From: Flavobacterium sp. AED
GTDB taxonomy: Bacteria; Bacteroidota; Bacteroidia; Flavobacteriales; Flavobacteriaceae
NCBI RefSeq assembly: GCF_000812945.1
Contig: NZ_JSYM01000001.1
Location: forward strand, 62,001-126,000
Direction: 5' to 3'
Length of the DNA: 64,000 bases
Shown: positions 52,755 through 62,328 of the stretch, one piece after another
Layout of the letters: each line of letters opens with the position of its first letter
Numbering within the stretch: position 1 is the first letter of the stretch
Program-made: the position numbers and the translations under genes
The notes under the pieces: model-generated
What the model was told of the DNA's origin: nothing
The model's database searches: none
What the model saw: only the letters and a program-made list of their open reading frames with translations

Positions 52755-55700
52755 TTATTTACTTAACCATACACGCATTAATGACAGTAAACGTTCTACA
52801 TCAATAGGTTTTGTAATGTAGTCGTTAGCACCGGCATCAATGCATTTTTGTTTGTCATCTTTCATGGCTTTTGCGGTAAGCGCAATTACAGGCAGGTTTT
52901 TAAATTTTATCTGAGATCGTATTCGTTTCATTGCTTCGTAACCATCCATTTCAGGCATCATAATATCCATTAATACCATATCAATGTCATTATGCACATT
53001 CAGCATCTCCAATGCATTTTTTCCGTTTTCTGATTTTATGACTTCCATTCCTCGTTCTTGCAATATTTTGGATAATGCAAAAACATTACGCATATCGTCA
53101 TCTACCAATACTATTTTTTTGGAATGAAATATAGCTTCTTTATCATGTAAACTATTAATAATCGTTTGTTTTGATTTTGGTAAGTTACTGATGGTCCGGT
53201 GAAGGAAAAGAGCTGTCTCATCCAGCAATCGTTCTTCTGATTTTATGCCTTTTATAATAATGCTCTCCGCATATTTTTGGAGTAGATTATTTTCTTCTTT
53301 TGTAAGCTCTTTTCCAGTGTAAACAATAATAGGAGGCATGTTATGGCCTTTTATATCTTCCAGTTTATTGATAAGGTCAAAGCCGCTCATGTCTGGTAAA
53401 CCAATATCCAGTATGATACAATCGATGTGATTCTCTTGATACAATGCTAAAGCTTCTTTGCCTGTTGCTGCTTCAAAACAATGTACATCACCATTGCCAA
53501 TGAGTATTTTCATTGCCTTTCTTGAATTTTCATTATCTTCAATAATCAACAGGTTTTTTATTTTTCTATTTACAAAATTTTCAATTCGGTTGAAAGCTTC
53601 TTCCAGTTCATTTTTAGCGATTGGTTTCATCAGGTATTCTACTGCACCTTCTCTGATTGGTTCCAGCGAACGGTCATTTGCCGAAATAATATGCACAGGA
53701 ATATGCCTTACAGATGGATTTGCTTTTAATTCATGCAATACTTGCTGTCCTTTGATTCCAGGTAAACCCATATCAAGAATAATTGCTTGGGGTTTATACT
53801 TTGAAGCAAGCAATAGACCATCTTCTCCAGTTGCTGCCGACAAACATTTGAATCCTTTTTTGTTAGCTTGGTTTAAAAGTATAGCAGCAAAATGTCGATC
53901 ATCTTCAATAATGAGTACTACTTTATCATCTGCGCTTATTGTGTCTCTGTCATCTTTTATGGTATCATAATTTAAATATTCAGATTCAATTTTTGGGTGT
54001 GGTGTATACAAAACGGGTTTCAATGTAATTGTACTGAAAGTTTCTTGTTCAGGGAATATTTCAAGCGGAATAATGAGTGAAAAAGTTGATCCTTCTTCTA
54101 AATTGCTGCTTACTTTTATTTCGCTTTCTAATAACTTTGCAAGTTCCCGTGAAATGGAAAGCCCTAATCCGGTACCGCCATATTTTCTGGAAGTACCACC
54201 TTCTGCTTGTTGAAAAGCTTCAAATATAGCAGTTTGTTTGTCTTCGGATATTCCAATACCTGTATCAGTAACAGAAATATTCAAAGTGGTTTCCGTATTT
54301 GGATCAATACGTATAGTTACACTTCCTTTTTCGGTGAATTTTATAGCATTGGATATAAGATTTTTCAATATCTGATTCAAACGTTGTGAATCGGTGTGGA
54401 TAAATTCAGGTAAAGCTGCCGCCAATTTGCAAACAAGTTTTAACCCTTTTTGCTGTGCCTGATGTTTGAAATCACGAAGAAGATCATTTGAGAAATTTTT
54501 TAATGATACTTTTTCAACATTTATAGACATTTTTCCTGCTTCAATTTTAGACAGATCTAGTACTTCATTAATTAATATAAGAAGGTCATGACCGCTTTTA
54601 TAAATTATTTCTGCACTTTCAACCTGAACATCATCCAGATTTTTCTTTCTGTTTTCTGATAAATCTTTTGAAAGGATTAGCAAACTATTAAGCGGTGTTC
54701 TTAACTCATGCGACATGTTTGCAAGAAATTCTGATTTATACTTGCTGCTAATCTCCAGTTGTTTTGTTTTTTGCTCAATGTTATTTTTTGAAGCTTGAAC
54801 TTCCTTATTTTTCTCTTCTAATGATTGAGTTTGTTCTTCCAATTCTTCATTGGTCATTTGTAACTCTTCCTGCTGTTGTTTAAGATCTTGCGCTTGTTGT
54901 TCTAATTCTTCATTCAGTTGTCTGAGCTCTTCTTGCTGTATTTGAAGTTCTTCAGCTTGATTAGAAAGTTCTTTGTTGGCAAAACTTAACTCTACAGCTC
55001 TTTTTTCTTTTTCTTCATTTTGATAGGCAAGTTCTTTGTTTGCAATTCCTAACTCTGCTGCTCTTTTTTCTTTCTCTTCGTTTTGATAGGCAAGTTCTTT
55101 GTTTGCAATTCCTAACTCTGCCGCTCTTTTTTCTTTTTCATCATTTTGGTAAGCAAGTTCTTTGTTCGCAATGCCTAATTCTGCCGCTCTTTTTTCTTTC
55201 TCGTCATTTTGGTAGGCGAGTTCTTTATTGGCAATGCCTAATTCTGCAGCTCTTTTTTCTTTCTCATCATTTTGAAAGGCGAGTTCTTTGTTCGCAATTC
55301 CTAGCTCTGCAGCCCTTTTTTCTTTCTCATCATTTTGATAGGCAAGTTCTTTATTAGCAATAACTAATTCTGCAGCTCTTTTTTCTTTCTCTTCAGCTTG
55401 TTGAACAGTATTAACGCTAATGGCTATACTGTTCATAGAAACACTGATGAATTCCTTCTCTGTTTCATTGAAATCAGTAAGTTTACCTATTTCTATTACG
55501 CCAATCGTTTTACCTTCAAGCAAAAAAGGAGTAATGAGCAAGTTTTTTGGTTTTGCATTCAAAATGGATGAAGTGATGCGTATTTGATCTTCGGATATAT
55601 CTGTTAAATAAATTTGTTTTTGTTCCCAAGCGGACTGGCCAATTAATCCCTCATTTAATTTGAATTTTTCATTAGAGTCTTTAGCTGCTGAAAAGGCAAA

Positions 55701-56531
55701 TTTACCGTTTAGTGTCAGGAGATTTTCTTTTTCATTAAAGAGATACACAGCTCCTATATTAGCGTTCAGATAAGTACATAAAAAACTGATAGTACTGTTT
55801 GCTAATTGTGCTATACTTTGGTCTCCTATTAATTTTTCATTAAGTTCGGAGTTACCTGTAAGTAACCAGTTTTTATTTGCAGTTTCAGATTCGGAACTTT
55901 TAAGAGCTTTTAAATTTTCAGTAACTATAGTGTATACAACGACAAGAATCATTACAATGATTAACAATAAAACACCAAAAACAATATTAAACTTACTGGC
56001 ATCATCTTGACTGATTTCTATCCTTTCGGCAAGTAACGTTTGTTCAGATTCCTGTGCTTTATCAATTATTCTTCTTATCTCATCTTGCAATTGTTTTCCT
56101 TCGCCTGAAGCAACAAATTCCATTGCTTTTTTAAAATCTGTTTTACGAAGGGTTATGCATTTTTTTAAATTATCAAAACGTATTTTGAGCTCTTTCGCAA
56201 GTTCCTCAATGTTGTTTTGCTGATTAGGGTTGTCTTTTGTTAATTCCTTTATTTTATCAAGTTGATCTGTTACTTTTGTATTGGCAGATGTAAAAGGTTT
56301 CAGAAAATCGGTATCGCCAGTAATGACATAACCTCTTACGCCAGTTTCGGCATCAACAGAAGACATAAGTATTTTTTCGAATTCATATAATACCTGATTG
56401 GAATGATTTACCAAGGTATTTGAAGCGACAAATTTTTCACTGTTTTTAAAAGAGAAAATGGCAACTCCTAAAAGGACTAAAGCACAAGCTATAAATCCGA
56501 TTACTATTTTTCTACCAAGGGTTATTTCCAT
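52755..56531 (-). CDS. membrane hybrid histidine kinase (CHASE3-GAF-coiled-coil repeats-HisKA-HATPase-3xREC)
   Basis: 1258 aa from ATG 56531; in-frame codons up to 56579 would overlap cheB. Two transmembrane helices (~5-25 and ~180-203) flank a CHASE3 sensor with SVDAETGVRGYVITG. GAF ~230-375. Seven 21-residue EKEKRAAELGIANKELAYQN-type repeats (~378-525) and a Gln/Glu coiled coil. HisKA SNMSHELRTP-like (ANMSHELRTPLNS). HATPase with DTGIGIS and GTGLGLSIS. Then three receivers, with phospho-Asp in ILDMGLPG, ILDIGLPD and LMDIMMPE. Sits directly after cheR and cheB. Confidence 0.92.
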   Translation of the reverse strand: MEITLGRKIVIGFIACALVLLGVAIFSFKNSEKFVASNTLVNHSNQVLYEFEKILMSSVDAETGVRGYVITGDTDFLKPFTSANTKVTDQLDKIKELTKDNPNQQNNIEELAKELKIRFDNLKKCITLRKTDFKKAMEFVASGEGKQLQDEIRRIIDKAQESEQTLLAERIEISQDDASKFNIVFGVLLLIIVMILVVVYTIVTENLKALKSSESETANKNWLLTGNSELNEKLIGDQSIAQLANSTISFLCTYLNANIGAVYLFNEKENLLTLNGKFAFSAAKDSNEKFKLNEGLIGQSAWEQKQIYLTDISEDQIRITSSILNAKPKNLLITPFLLEGKTIGVIEIGKLTDFNETEKEFISVSMNSIAISVNTVQQAEEKEKRAAELVIANKELAYQNDEKEKRAAELGIANKELAFQNDEKEKRAAELGIANKELAYQNDEKEKRAAELGIANKELAYQNDEKEKRAAELGIANKELAYQNEEKEKRAAELGIANKELAYQNEEKEKRAVELSFANKELSNQAEELQIQQEELRQLNEELEQQAQDLKQQQEELQMTNEELEEQTQSLEEKNKEVQASKNNIEQKTKQLEISSKYKSEFLANMSHELRTPLNSLLILSKDLSENRKKNLDDVQVESAEIIYKSGHDLLILINEVLDLSKIEAGKMSINVEKVSLKNFSNDLLRDFKHQAQQKGLKLVCKLAAALPEFIHTDSQRLNQILKNLISNAIKFTEKGSVTIRIDPNTETTLNISVTDTGIGISEDKQTAIFEAFQQAEGGTSRKYGGTGLGLSISRELAKLLESEIKVSSNLEEGSTFSLIIPLEIFPEQETFSTITLKPVLYTPHPKIESEYLNYDTIKDDRDTISADDKVVLIIEDDRHFAAILLNQANKKGFKCLSAATGEDGLLLASKYKPQAIILDMGLPGIKGQQVLHELKANPSVRHIPVHIISANDRSLEPIREGAVEYLMKPIAKNELEEAFNRIENFVNRKIKNLLIIEDNENSRKAMKILIGNGDVHCFEAATGKEALALYQENHIDCIILDIGLPDMSGFDLINKLEDIKGHNMPPIIVYTGKELTKEENNLLQKYAESIIIKGIKSEERLLDETALFLHRTISNLPKSKQTIINSLHDKEAIFHSKKIVLVDDDMRNVFALSKILQERGMEVIKSENGKNALEMLNVHNDIDMVLMDIMMPEMDGYEAMKRIRSQIKFKNLPVIALTAKAMKDDKQKCIDAGANDYITKPIDVERLLSLMRVWLSK
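54954..55394. repeat. seven 63-bp coding repeats in the CHASE3 kinase
   Basis: Tandem 21-residue EKEKRAAELGIANKELAYQN units between the GAF and HisKA domains. The unit is the same as in the proteins at 30570-31580 and 58488-61718. Boundaries are approximate. Confidence 0.85.
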
Positions 56532-56559
56532 TCTATAATATTTGTAAAGGTTATCGAAA

Positions 56560-57132
56560 TTATTCTTTTTGTTTATCAATTTTTATCAGTAACGCGACTA
56601 TATTCTCCAATGATAGAATATAATCAGATTCAATAGCACCAATTGCAGACTTTGGCATATAAGGAGATTCTGCTGTTTTCGGGTCTTGAATGATGGCTAG
56701 ACCACCCAATTCTTTTATTCGCTTTATACCTCTGGTCCCGTCATGATTAGAGCCTGTAAGTACGATTCCAATTAATTTGTTTTTATAGGCTTCAGCCGCC
56801 GATTCAAATAATACATCAATTGAAGGTCTTGCAAAACTCACACGTTCGTCTATGGTAAAGGAAAAGGTTTTATCCTTTTCAATCAGCAAGTGATAATTAG
56901 GTGGAGCAATATAAATTTTGCCTTTTTCAATGTTCTCCTTTTCATCAGCTTCTTTTATATCAAGGTGGCTTTTTTCATTTAAAAGTTTTATCCATTGACT
57001 ATCTGAATGAGCACCTAAATGTTGCACTATAATAATGGGCGTATTGAAATCAGCGGGTAAAGCTGAAAATATAATTTTCAAAGCATTCATGCCGCCAGAA
57101 GAAACTCCTATTACTATTGCTTTATATTGCAT
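56560..57132 (-). CDS. cheB: CheB-type protein-glutamate methylesterase without receiver domain
   Basis: 190 aa, catalytic domain only. Active-site Ser in IGVSSGG (~11-12), His in VQHLGAHSD, Asp in TGSNHDGTRG. KIYIAPPNYHLLIE is typical. No chemoreceptor or CheA gene is present here, so it likely acts on a protein in the adjacent kinase system. Start codon abuts the cheR stop. Confidence 0.88.
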   Translation of the reverse strand: MQYKAIVIGVSSGGMNALKIIFSALPADFNTPIIIVQHLGAHSDSQWIKLLNEKSHLDIKEADEKENIEKGKIYIAPPNYHLLIEKDKTFSFTIDERVSFARPSIDVLFESAAEAYKNKLIGIVLTGSNHDGTRGIKRIKELGGLAIIQDPKTAESPYMPKSAIGAIESDYILSLENIVALLIKIDKQKE

Positions 57133-57957
57133 TTAATATTTCTTTTTAAATATTCGTTGTTTTGTATCCAACTCAATATATTCCTCATGCAGATCAGTAA
57201 ACCGTAAACTTTCTTTGGATCCTAAACATAAAACACCCCCATTAATGATACTATTATAAAAAAGGGTTTGGACTTTGTTTTGTAAATTTTTATCAAAATA
57301 AATCAGCACATTTCGACATAATATCAAGTGTACTTCAGCAAATACACTATCAGTAACCAAATTATGATTGGCCCAAACAATATTTTTTTTTAATGATTGA
57401 TTCATAATGACGTTATCATAATTGGACGTATAATAACTGGAAAAAAATTCTTTTCCTCCTGACAATTGATAATTTGTAGTGTATTCTTTTATCATTTTGT
57501 TCGAAAAAATTCCATCTTTTGCACGGTTCAAAGCTATCTGATTAAAATCAGTTGCATAAATAGTAGTTCTATCATACAATCCTTCTTCTTGCAAAATGAT
57601 AGCCATCGAATACGCTTCTTCTCCAGTTGCACAGCCAGCATGCCATATTTTTATAAAGGGATACGTTTTTAAAATTGGGATAACTTTTTCTCGTAATGAT
57701 CTATAAAAGGCTGGATCACGAAACATTTCGGTTACTGTTATCGATAAATCCTGTAGCAGTTCAGAAGCAAATGTTTCATCTTTCAAAACCTTAGATTGCA
57801 TTTGGGAAATATCTTCTAAGCCTGAAAATGACATTCTGTTCATGATTCTGCGCCTGATATGAGCTTGAGAATACTGCCTGAAATCATAGCCATATTTCCT
57901 ATAAATAGCTTCTAATAACAATGAAATTTCTAGATCTGATGTGTCTTTATATTGCAT
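57133..57957 (-). CDS. cheR: CheR-type protein-glutamate methyltransferase
   Basis: 274 aa. N-terminal helical domain (~1-80) with YGYDFRQYSQAHIRRRI. SAM-binding motif IWHAGCATGEEAYSMAI (~103-119). LILCRNVLIYFD (~213-224). Full-length CheR without fused domains. Forms a cheR-cheB pair upstream of the giant kinase, pointing to methylation-based signal tuning in a non-chemotactic pathway. Confidence 0.9.
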   Translation of the reverse strand: MQYKDTSDLEISLLLEAIYRKYGYDFRQYSQAHIRRRIMNRMSFSGLEDISQMQSKVLKDETFASELLQDLSITVTEMFRDPAFYRSLREKVIPILKTYPFIKIWHAGCATGEEAYSMAIILQEEGLYDRTTIYATDFNQIALNRAKDGIFSNKMIKEYTTNYQLSGGKEFFSSYYTSNYDNVIMNQSLKKNIVWANHNLVTDSVFAEVHLILCRNVLIYFDKNLQNKVQTLFYNSIINGGVLCLGSKESLRFTDLHEEYIELDTKQRIFKKKY

Positions 57958-58050
57958 TTTTGTAAAATAAATTTGGTTTTTTTGACCAAATTAAAAATAG
58001 ATTAATCTAACGAACTATGAAATTAATGGAGAATTATAGTAAAAAACAGA

Positions 58051-58485
58051 TTACATGCGATCCATATACCAACTTAATTCTTTTTCCATTTTTTGATATT
58101 TAAAAATGGTAGTGATAATTTTTTGTAAGCGTACAAATGCTGTTTCACTTTTTACAACATAATCAAATGCCTTATGATGCATACAGTTTATGGCTACTTC
58201 AATTTTATCCTGCGAAGACAGCATCACAACTGGGGTTTGTACATTGAAAGCTTTAATTTTGTCTAAAGTTTCAAGTCCATTCATAGCACCTTGTACAATA
58301 CCATCAAGTTGGTAATCCAATATTATTACATCGGGATTATGAGATAAATTTTCTACACATAGTTCTCCTGTAGAATAGGTTTCAATTATAAAATCTGCGT
58401 TTTCCTGAAACTCAATTTCTAAAGATTTTAAAAATAATGCATCATCATCTACCAGGAAAATTTTTATTTTGTTTTCGTTTTTCAC
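58051..58485 (-). CDS. single-domain response regulator
   Basis: 144 aa from GTG 58485 (MKNENKIKIFLVDDDALFLK). Receiver fold with acidic DDD (~13-15), phospho-Asp57 (VIILDYQLDG), MLSSQD and switch Lys (~112). A helical C-terminal extension (~115-144, TTIFKYQKMEKELSWYMD). No output domain, so it likely shuttles phosphate or acts by binding. Lies 2 nt after the kinase stop. Confidence 0.9.
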   Translation of the reverse strand: MKNENKIKIFLVDDDALFLKSLEIEFQENADFIIETYSTGELCVENLSHNPDVIILDYQLDGIVQGAMNGLETLDKIKAFNVQTPVVMLSSQDKIEVAINCMHHKAFDYVVKSETAFVRLQKIITTIFKYQKMEKELSWYMDRM

Positions 58486-58487
58486 TA

Positions 58488-61400
58488 TTATTTATTTTTA
58501 ATTACGTTAAGTTCTTCTTCTAATTCACTACAGGCCTGCAAACAAATTTCTTCGAGTTGAATTACTAAGTCATATATTCCTTCTGCTTTTTCTTGTGTGC
58601 TTGCAAATTCCTGAATTTTTTTTGCTATGTTTTCAAAAGCAGGGCTAATTCCCATTATTGAAAACGAGGGAATTATTTTATGTATTGAAGCTCCTAATAA
58701 TGACCAATTTTTGTCTGTCAAACTTTGTTTAATACTATCAATTAATGGTGGTGTTTGTATTAAGTACAGCGATATCATTTCTATCATTAATTTGGGATCA
58801 GATTTAGTTCGCTGATTTAAATAAACTAAATCAATACATCTTATTTTTTTCTTTATACTATCCCTTTCTTGCAAATTGTCTTGCAAATTTTCCTTTAAAT
58901 TCTCATTAAGTTTTGAAGTTAGTTTTTTTAGTTTAGGTTTCTTTAATATACTAACTATTTTACTATACAACAACTTTTCATCAACGGGTTTTGCCAGATA
59001 ATCATTCATTCCAACGGCTTTGCATTTATCTAAATCAACAGTCGTTACATCAGCAGTTAAAGCAATAATAGGAATTTTCGAATTCATTATCTTACGAATG
59101 TACTCTGTAGCTTCAAATCCATTCATTTCCGGCATTTGTAAATCCATCAGAATGATGTCATAATCTTTTCCTTTAAGTTTTTCAATAGCTATTTTACCAT
59201 TTTCGGCAATATCTAAGCCAAATCCAAAATCATCCAATAACGTTTTCATTAGTAATTGATTGAGTGCTATGTCTTCAACAACTAATACTTTTATATTTTT
59301 TATTTCAGTATCTAATTCCATTAGCTCAGTTTCTAATTCGGCATCAGCATTTGTTTTTTGAAAGCTTAAAGCAAAGCTAAATATTGAACCTTCATTAACG
59401 ATACTTTTTACACGAATACTACCTCCTTGAGATTCTACTAATTGTTTTACTATGGCAAGACCTAATCCTGTTCCTCCATACAATCTGGAGGTTCCACTTG
59501 AGGCTTGTTGAAAATTTTCAAATATTTTTCCTATTTTCTCTTTGGGTATGCCAATCCCTGTATCACTTACAGCAAATTCAATAATTACTTTATCATCATC
59601 TTCATGTAATAAATTAACGCTAACAGTAATTTTTCCCTTTGTCGTAAATTTTACGGCATTACTGACTAAGTTTAAAATAATTTGATGCAAACGAATTGGG
59701 TCTCCAACTAAGACTTTAGGAATTCGACTATCATATTCTTTTACCAATTTTAAATTTTTTTCTTGAATTTTTGTTTCAAATAAATGAAGCATAGACAATA
59801 TTGAGTCTTTCATTTTGAAAGGCGTTTTCTCAAAAGTCATCTTACCCGCATCTACTTTTGCTAAATCAAGTATGTCATTGATGAGAACGATTAATGCATC
59901 GCCACTCATTTTAATAGCATCTAAATATTCTTTTTGTTTAGCTGTCAAATCTGTTTTTAAAACCACTTTTGTAAATCCGATAATAGCATTCATCGGCGTA
60001 CGAATTTCATGGCTCATATTTGACAAAAATTGCTGTTTTGCCTTTACTGCATTTTCCGCAATGATGGTGGCACTTTCGGCATTTCTCTTGGCTTCTTCTG
60101 CAATTTCTGTTGCTAACTCAGCAAAAACTCTGGCCTCAATAAGCTCATTAGCAATTCTTTTCTGATCCGTTACATCTCTGGCAACAATTACAACACCAAG
60201 TACATTTCCTTTATCATCTTTGTAAACTGAGCCGTTAAACAATACATCCGTTAATTTACCGTCTTTGTGACAAAGTGTAAGAGGAGAATCAGCAACAGAA
60301 CCTTTTTCAAATACTTCCTGATATACTTCTCTAGCTTTTTGTTGTTCGGTAAAATAATCAAAGAAATCAGAATCGGTAAGTTCTTCTCTTGTCATACCTG
60401 TAATGTTTACCAATGCTTCATTCATATCAGTAATTTTTCCTTTGGTGTTTATCGTAACCAATGGATCAAGACTTGCTTCAATCAAACTAAGAGAATATTG
60501 CGACGCTAATTTTGCAGTATAGCTTAATTCTTCAAGCTCTTTATTTAAAATTTCGCGCTTTACTTTTTCATTATTTTGAAATAGAAGTTCTTCGTTAGCT
60601 ATGATTAATTCGTTTGCCCGTTTTTCTTTCTCATCGTTTTGAAACAGAAGCTCTTTATTGGCTATAACTAATTCAGCAGCTCTTTTTTCTTTCTCTTCAT
60701 TTTGAAAAAGAAGCTCTTTATTCGCTATTATTAATTCAGCTGCTCGTTTTTCTTTTACTTTATATTGTAAAGCAAGTTCTTCATTTGCGATTACTAATTC
60801 AGCAGCTCTTTTTTCTTTTTCATTGTTTTGAAAAGCCAGTTCTTCATTTGCAATTACTAATTCAGCAGCTCTTTTTTCTTTTTCATCATTTTGAAAGGCT
60901 AACTCATTGTTTGCAATAATTAACTCATTGGCTCTTTTTTCTTTTTCATCGTTTTGATGCGCCAGTTCTTGATTAGCAATTCTTAAATCTAATGCCCATT
61001 TTTGCTCTGCTATATCTCTTGCTACAACAACAACGCCAAGTACATTTCCGCTGTCGTCTTTATAAACAGATCCATTAAATAAAACATCGGTCAATTTTCC
61101 TTCTTTATGTCTAAGGGTAAGTGGAGAGTCAGTCACAGATCCTTTCTCAAACACTTCCTGATAGACTTCTCGGGCTTTTTGTTTCTCAGTAAAATAATCA
61201 AAGAAATCTGATTTAGTGAGTTCTTTACGTGTCATACCGGTAATATTCACTAATGCTTCATTCATATCAGTAATCTTGCCTTCAGTATTTATGGTAACTA
61301 ATGGATCAAGACTTGCTTCGATTAAGCTTAAAGAATATTTTGAAAGTAATTTTTGGGCTGTTACATCTCTAGCAGCCGCAAAAACGCCAAGAACATTCCC

Positions 61401-61718
61401 TTTATCATCTTTATAAACGGAAGCATTGTATAACACATCCGTTAATTTTCCGTTTTTATGTTTTATCGTTAGTGGATAATCAGCAACAAAACTTTTCTCA
61501 AAAACCTGTTGATATCCTTGTTTTGCTTTTTCTTGTTCGGTAAAATAATTTGAAAAATCAGTTCCAATTAAATTTTCCCGAGAAATTCCTGTAATTTTTA
61601 TTGATGCTTCGTTTACATCAGTAATCTTTCCATCAACACTAATTGTAACAAACGGATCTAAACTAGCTTCAATTAAACTCCTGGTATATTGAGACTCGTG
61701 TTTGTTTGTTGTGCCCAT
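58488..61718 (-). CDS. cytoplasmic hybrid histidine kinase (multiple PAS, coiled-coil repeats, HisKA-HATPase-REC-Hpt)
   Basis: 1076 aa. PAS1 ~8-125 and PAS2 ~130-245. Seven or so 21-residue EKEKRAAEL repeats ~245-395. PAS3 ~405-520. HisKA with SNMSHEIRTPMNA near ~574. HATPase with VSDTGIGIP and GTGLGLAIV. REC with VEDIALNQLL and MDLQMPEMNGFEA. C-terminal Hpt with IHKIIPSF. The three PAS units share high identity (SLIEASLDPLVTINTEGKIT), suggesting internal duplication. Start lies 1 nt after the AraC stop. Confidence 0.92.
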   Translation of the reverse strand: MGTTNKHESQYTRSLIEASLDPFVTISVDGKITDVNEASIKITGISRENLIGTDFSNYFTEQEKAKQGYQQVFEKSFVADYPLTIKHKNGKLTDVLYNASVYKDDKGNVLGVFAAARDVTAQKLLSKYSLSLIEASLDPLVTINTEGKITDMNEALVNITGMTRKELTKSDFFDYFTEKQKAREVYQEVFEKGSVTDSPLTLRHKEGKLTDVLFNGSVYKDDSGNVLGVVVVARDIAEQKWALDLRIANQELAHQNDEKEKRANELIIANNELAFQNDEKEKRAAELVIANEELAFQNNEKEKRAAELVIANEELALQYKVKEKRAAELIIANKELLFQNEEKEKRAAELVIANKELLFQNDEKEKRANELIIANEELLFQNNEKVKREILNKELEELSYTAKLASQYSLSLIEASLDPLVTINTKGKITDMNEALVNITGMTREELTDSDFFDYFTEQQKAREVYQEVFEKGSVADSPLTLCHKDGKLTDVLFNGSVYKDDKGNVLGVVIVARDVTDQKRIANELIEARVFAELATEIAEEAKRNAESATIIAENAVKAKQQFLSNMSHEIRTPMNAIIGFTKVVLKTDLTAKQKEYLDAIKMSGDALIVLINDILDLAKVDAGKMTFEKTPFKMKDSILSMLHLFETKIQEKNLKLVKEYDSRIPKVLVGDPIRLHQIILNLVSNAVKFTTKGKITVSVNLLHEDDDKVIIEFAVSDTGIGIPKEKIGKIFENFQQASSGTSRLYGGTGLGLAIVKQLVESQGGSIRVKSIVNEGSIFSFALSFQKTNADAELETELMELDTEIKNIKVLVVEDIALNQLLMKTLLDDFGFGLDIAENGKIAIEKLKGKDYDIILMDLQMPEMNGFEATEYIRKIMNSKIPIIALTADVTTVDLDKCKAVGMNDYLAKPVDEKLLYSKIVSILKKPKLKKLTSKLNENLKENLQDNLQERDSIKKKIRCIDLVYLNQRTKSDPKLMIEMISLYLIQTPPLIDSIKQSLTDKNWSLLGASIHKIIPSFSIMGISPAFENIAKKIQEFASTQEKAEGIYDLVIQLEEICLQACSELEEELNVIKNK
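60556..60987. repeat. 63-bp coding repeats in the multi-PAS kinase
   Basis: About seven 21-residue EKEKRAAELVIANxEL-type units between PAS2 and PAS3; more diverged than in the 30.8-31.6 kb array. Boundaries are approximate. Confidence 0.8.
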
Positions 61719-61719
61719 T

Positions 61720-62304
61720 TTAATTATTTATATCATTAGAATTTCCAATGTCTTCAATTGGATTTCTTCTTTTATCCTTCAACTGTTTGAAATGCGAAGG
61801 GGATAAACCAGTGACTTTTTTAAACTGGCTAGAAAGATGCGCTACACTGCTGTAGTTCATTTTCCAAGCAATTTCAGTAATGTTTAATTCACCATAAATA
61901 ATTAGTTCCTTTATTCGTTCCGTTTTGTGAGAAATTATAAATTGCTCAATTGTAGTTCCTTGTACTTCCGAAAACAAGTTAGACAAGTACGTATAATCAT
62001 GATTTAGTTTTTCACTCAGATAATCAGAAAAGTTCACTTTTATGTTTTCAGTAGAATGGTGTACCATTTCAATAATCACATTTTTTATTTTTTCAATGAG
62101 CATGGCTTTCTTATCATCCATTAATTCGAGCCCAGAATTCAAAAGGGCTGATTTAAGTTTTTCACGTTGATCCATAGAAATAGTTTCCATGATTTCAACT
62201 TCACCTAAATCAACAACAATGAAGTGTAGTCCCAGTTTTTTCAATTCCTCTTTTACCGCCATTTTGCAGCGATTACTAACCATGTATTTGATATATAGTT
62301 TCAA
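61720..62304 (-). CDS. AraC-family transcriptional regulator, head of the kinase array
   Basis: 194 aa from a TTG start at 62304 (MKLYIKYMVSNRCKMAVKEE), the usual N-terminus of this Bacteroidetes AraC type. An ATG at 62283 is the alternative. Longer starts are excluded because the promoter's -7 box is at 62329-62336. C-terminal double HTH (~95-185): ITEIAWKMNYSSVAHLSSQF and KKVTGLSPSHFKQLK (about 17 residues of recognition region each). Its own promoter carries the motif shared by nine other units, suggesting autoregulation. Confidence 0.85.
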   Translation of the reverse strand: MKLYIKYMVSNRCKMAVKEELKKLGLHFIVVDLGEVEIMETISMDQREKLKSALLNSGLELMDDKKAMLIEKIKNVIIEMVHHSTENIKVNFSDYLSEKLNHDYTYLSNLFSEVQGTTIEQFIISHKTERIKELIIYGELNITEIAWKMNYSSVAHLSSQFKKVTGLSPSHFKQLKDKRRNPIEDIGNSNDINN

Positions 62305-62328
62305 ATTATTTTTTTTTAACAGATTATG

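Noticed and set aside
54954..55394. Long plus-strand frames antisense to the kinase repeats
   Set aside because: They are produced by the periodic 63-bp repeat on the opposite strand (Leu/Phe/His-rich product) and not by a gene.
56560..57957. cheR and cheB as part of a chemotaxis cluster
   Set aside because: No CheA, CheW, CheY-motor or receptor gene is present, and CheB lacks its receiver domain. The context is a hybrid-kinase array.
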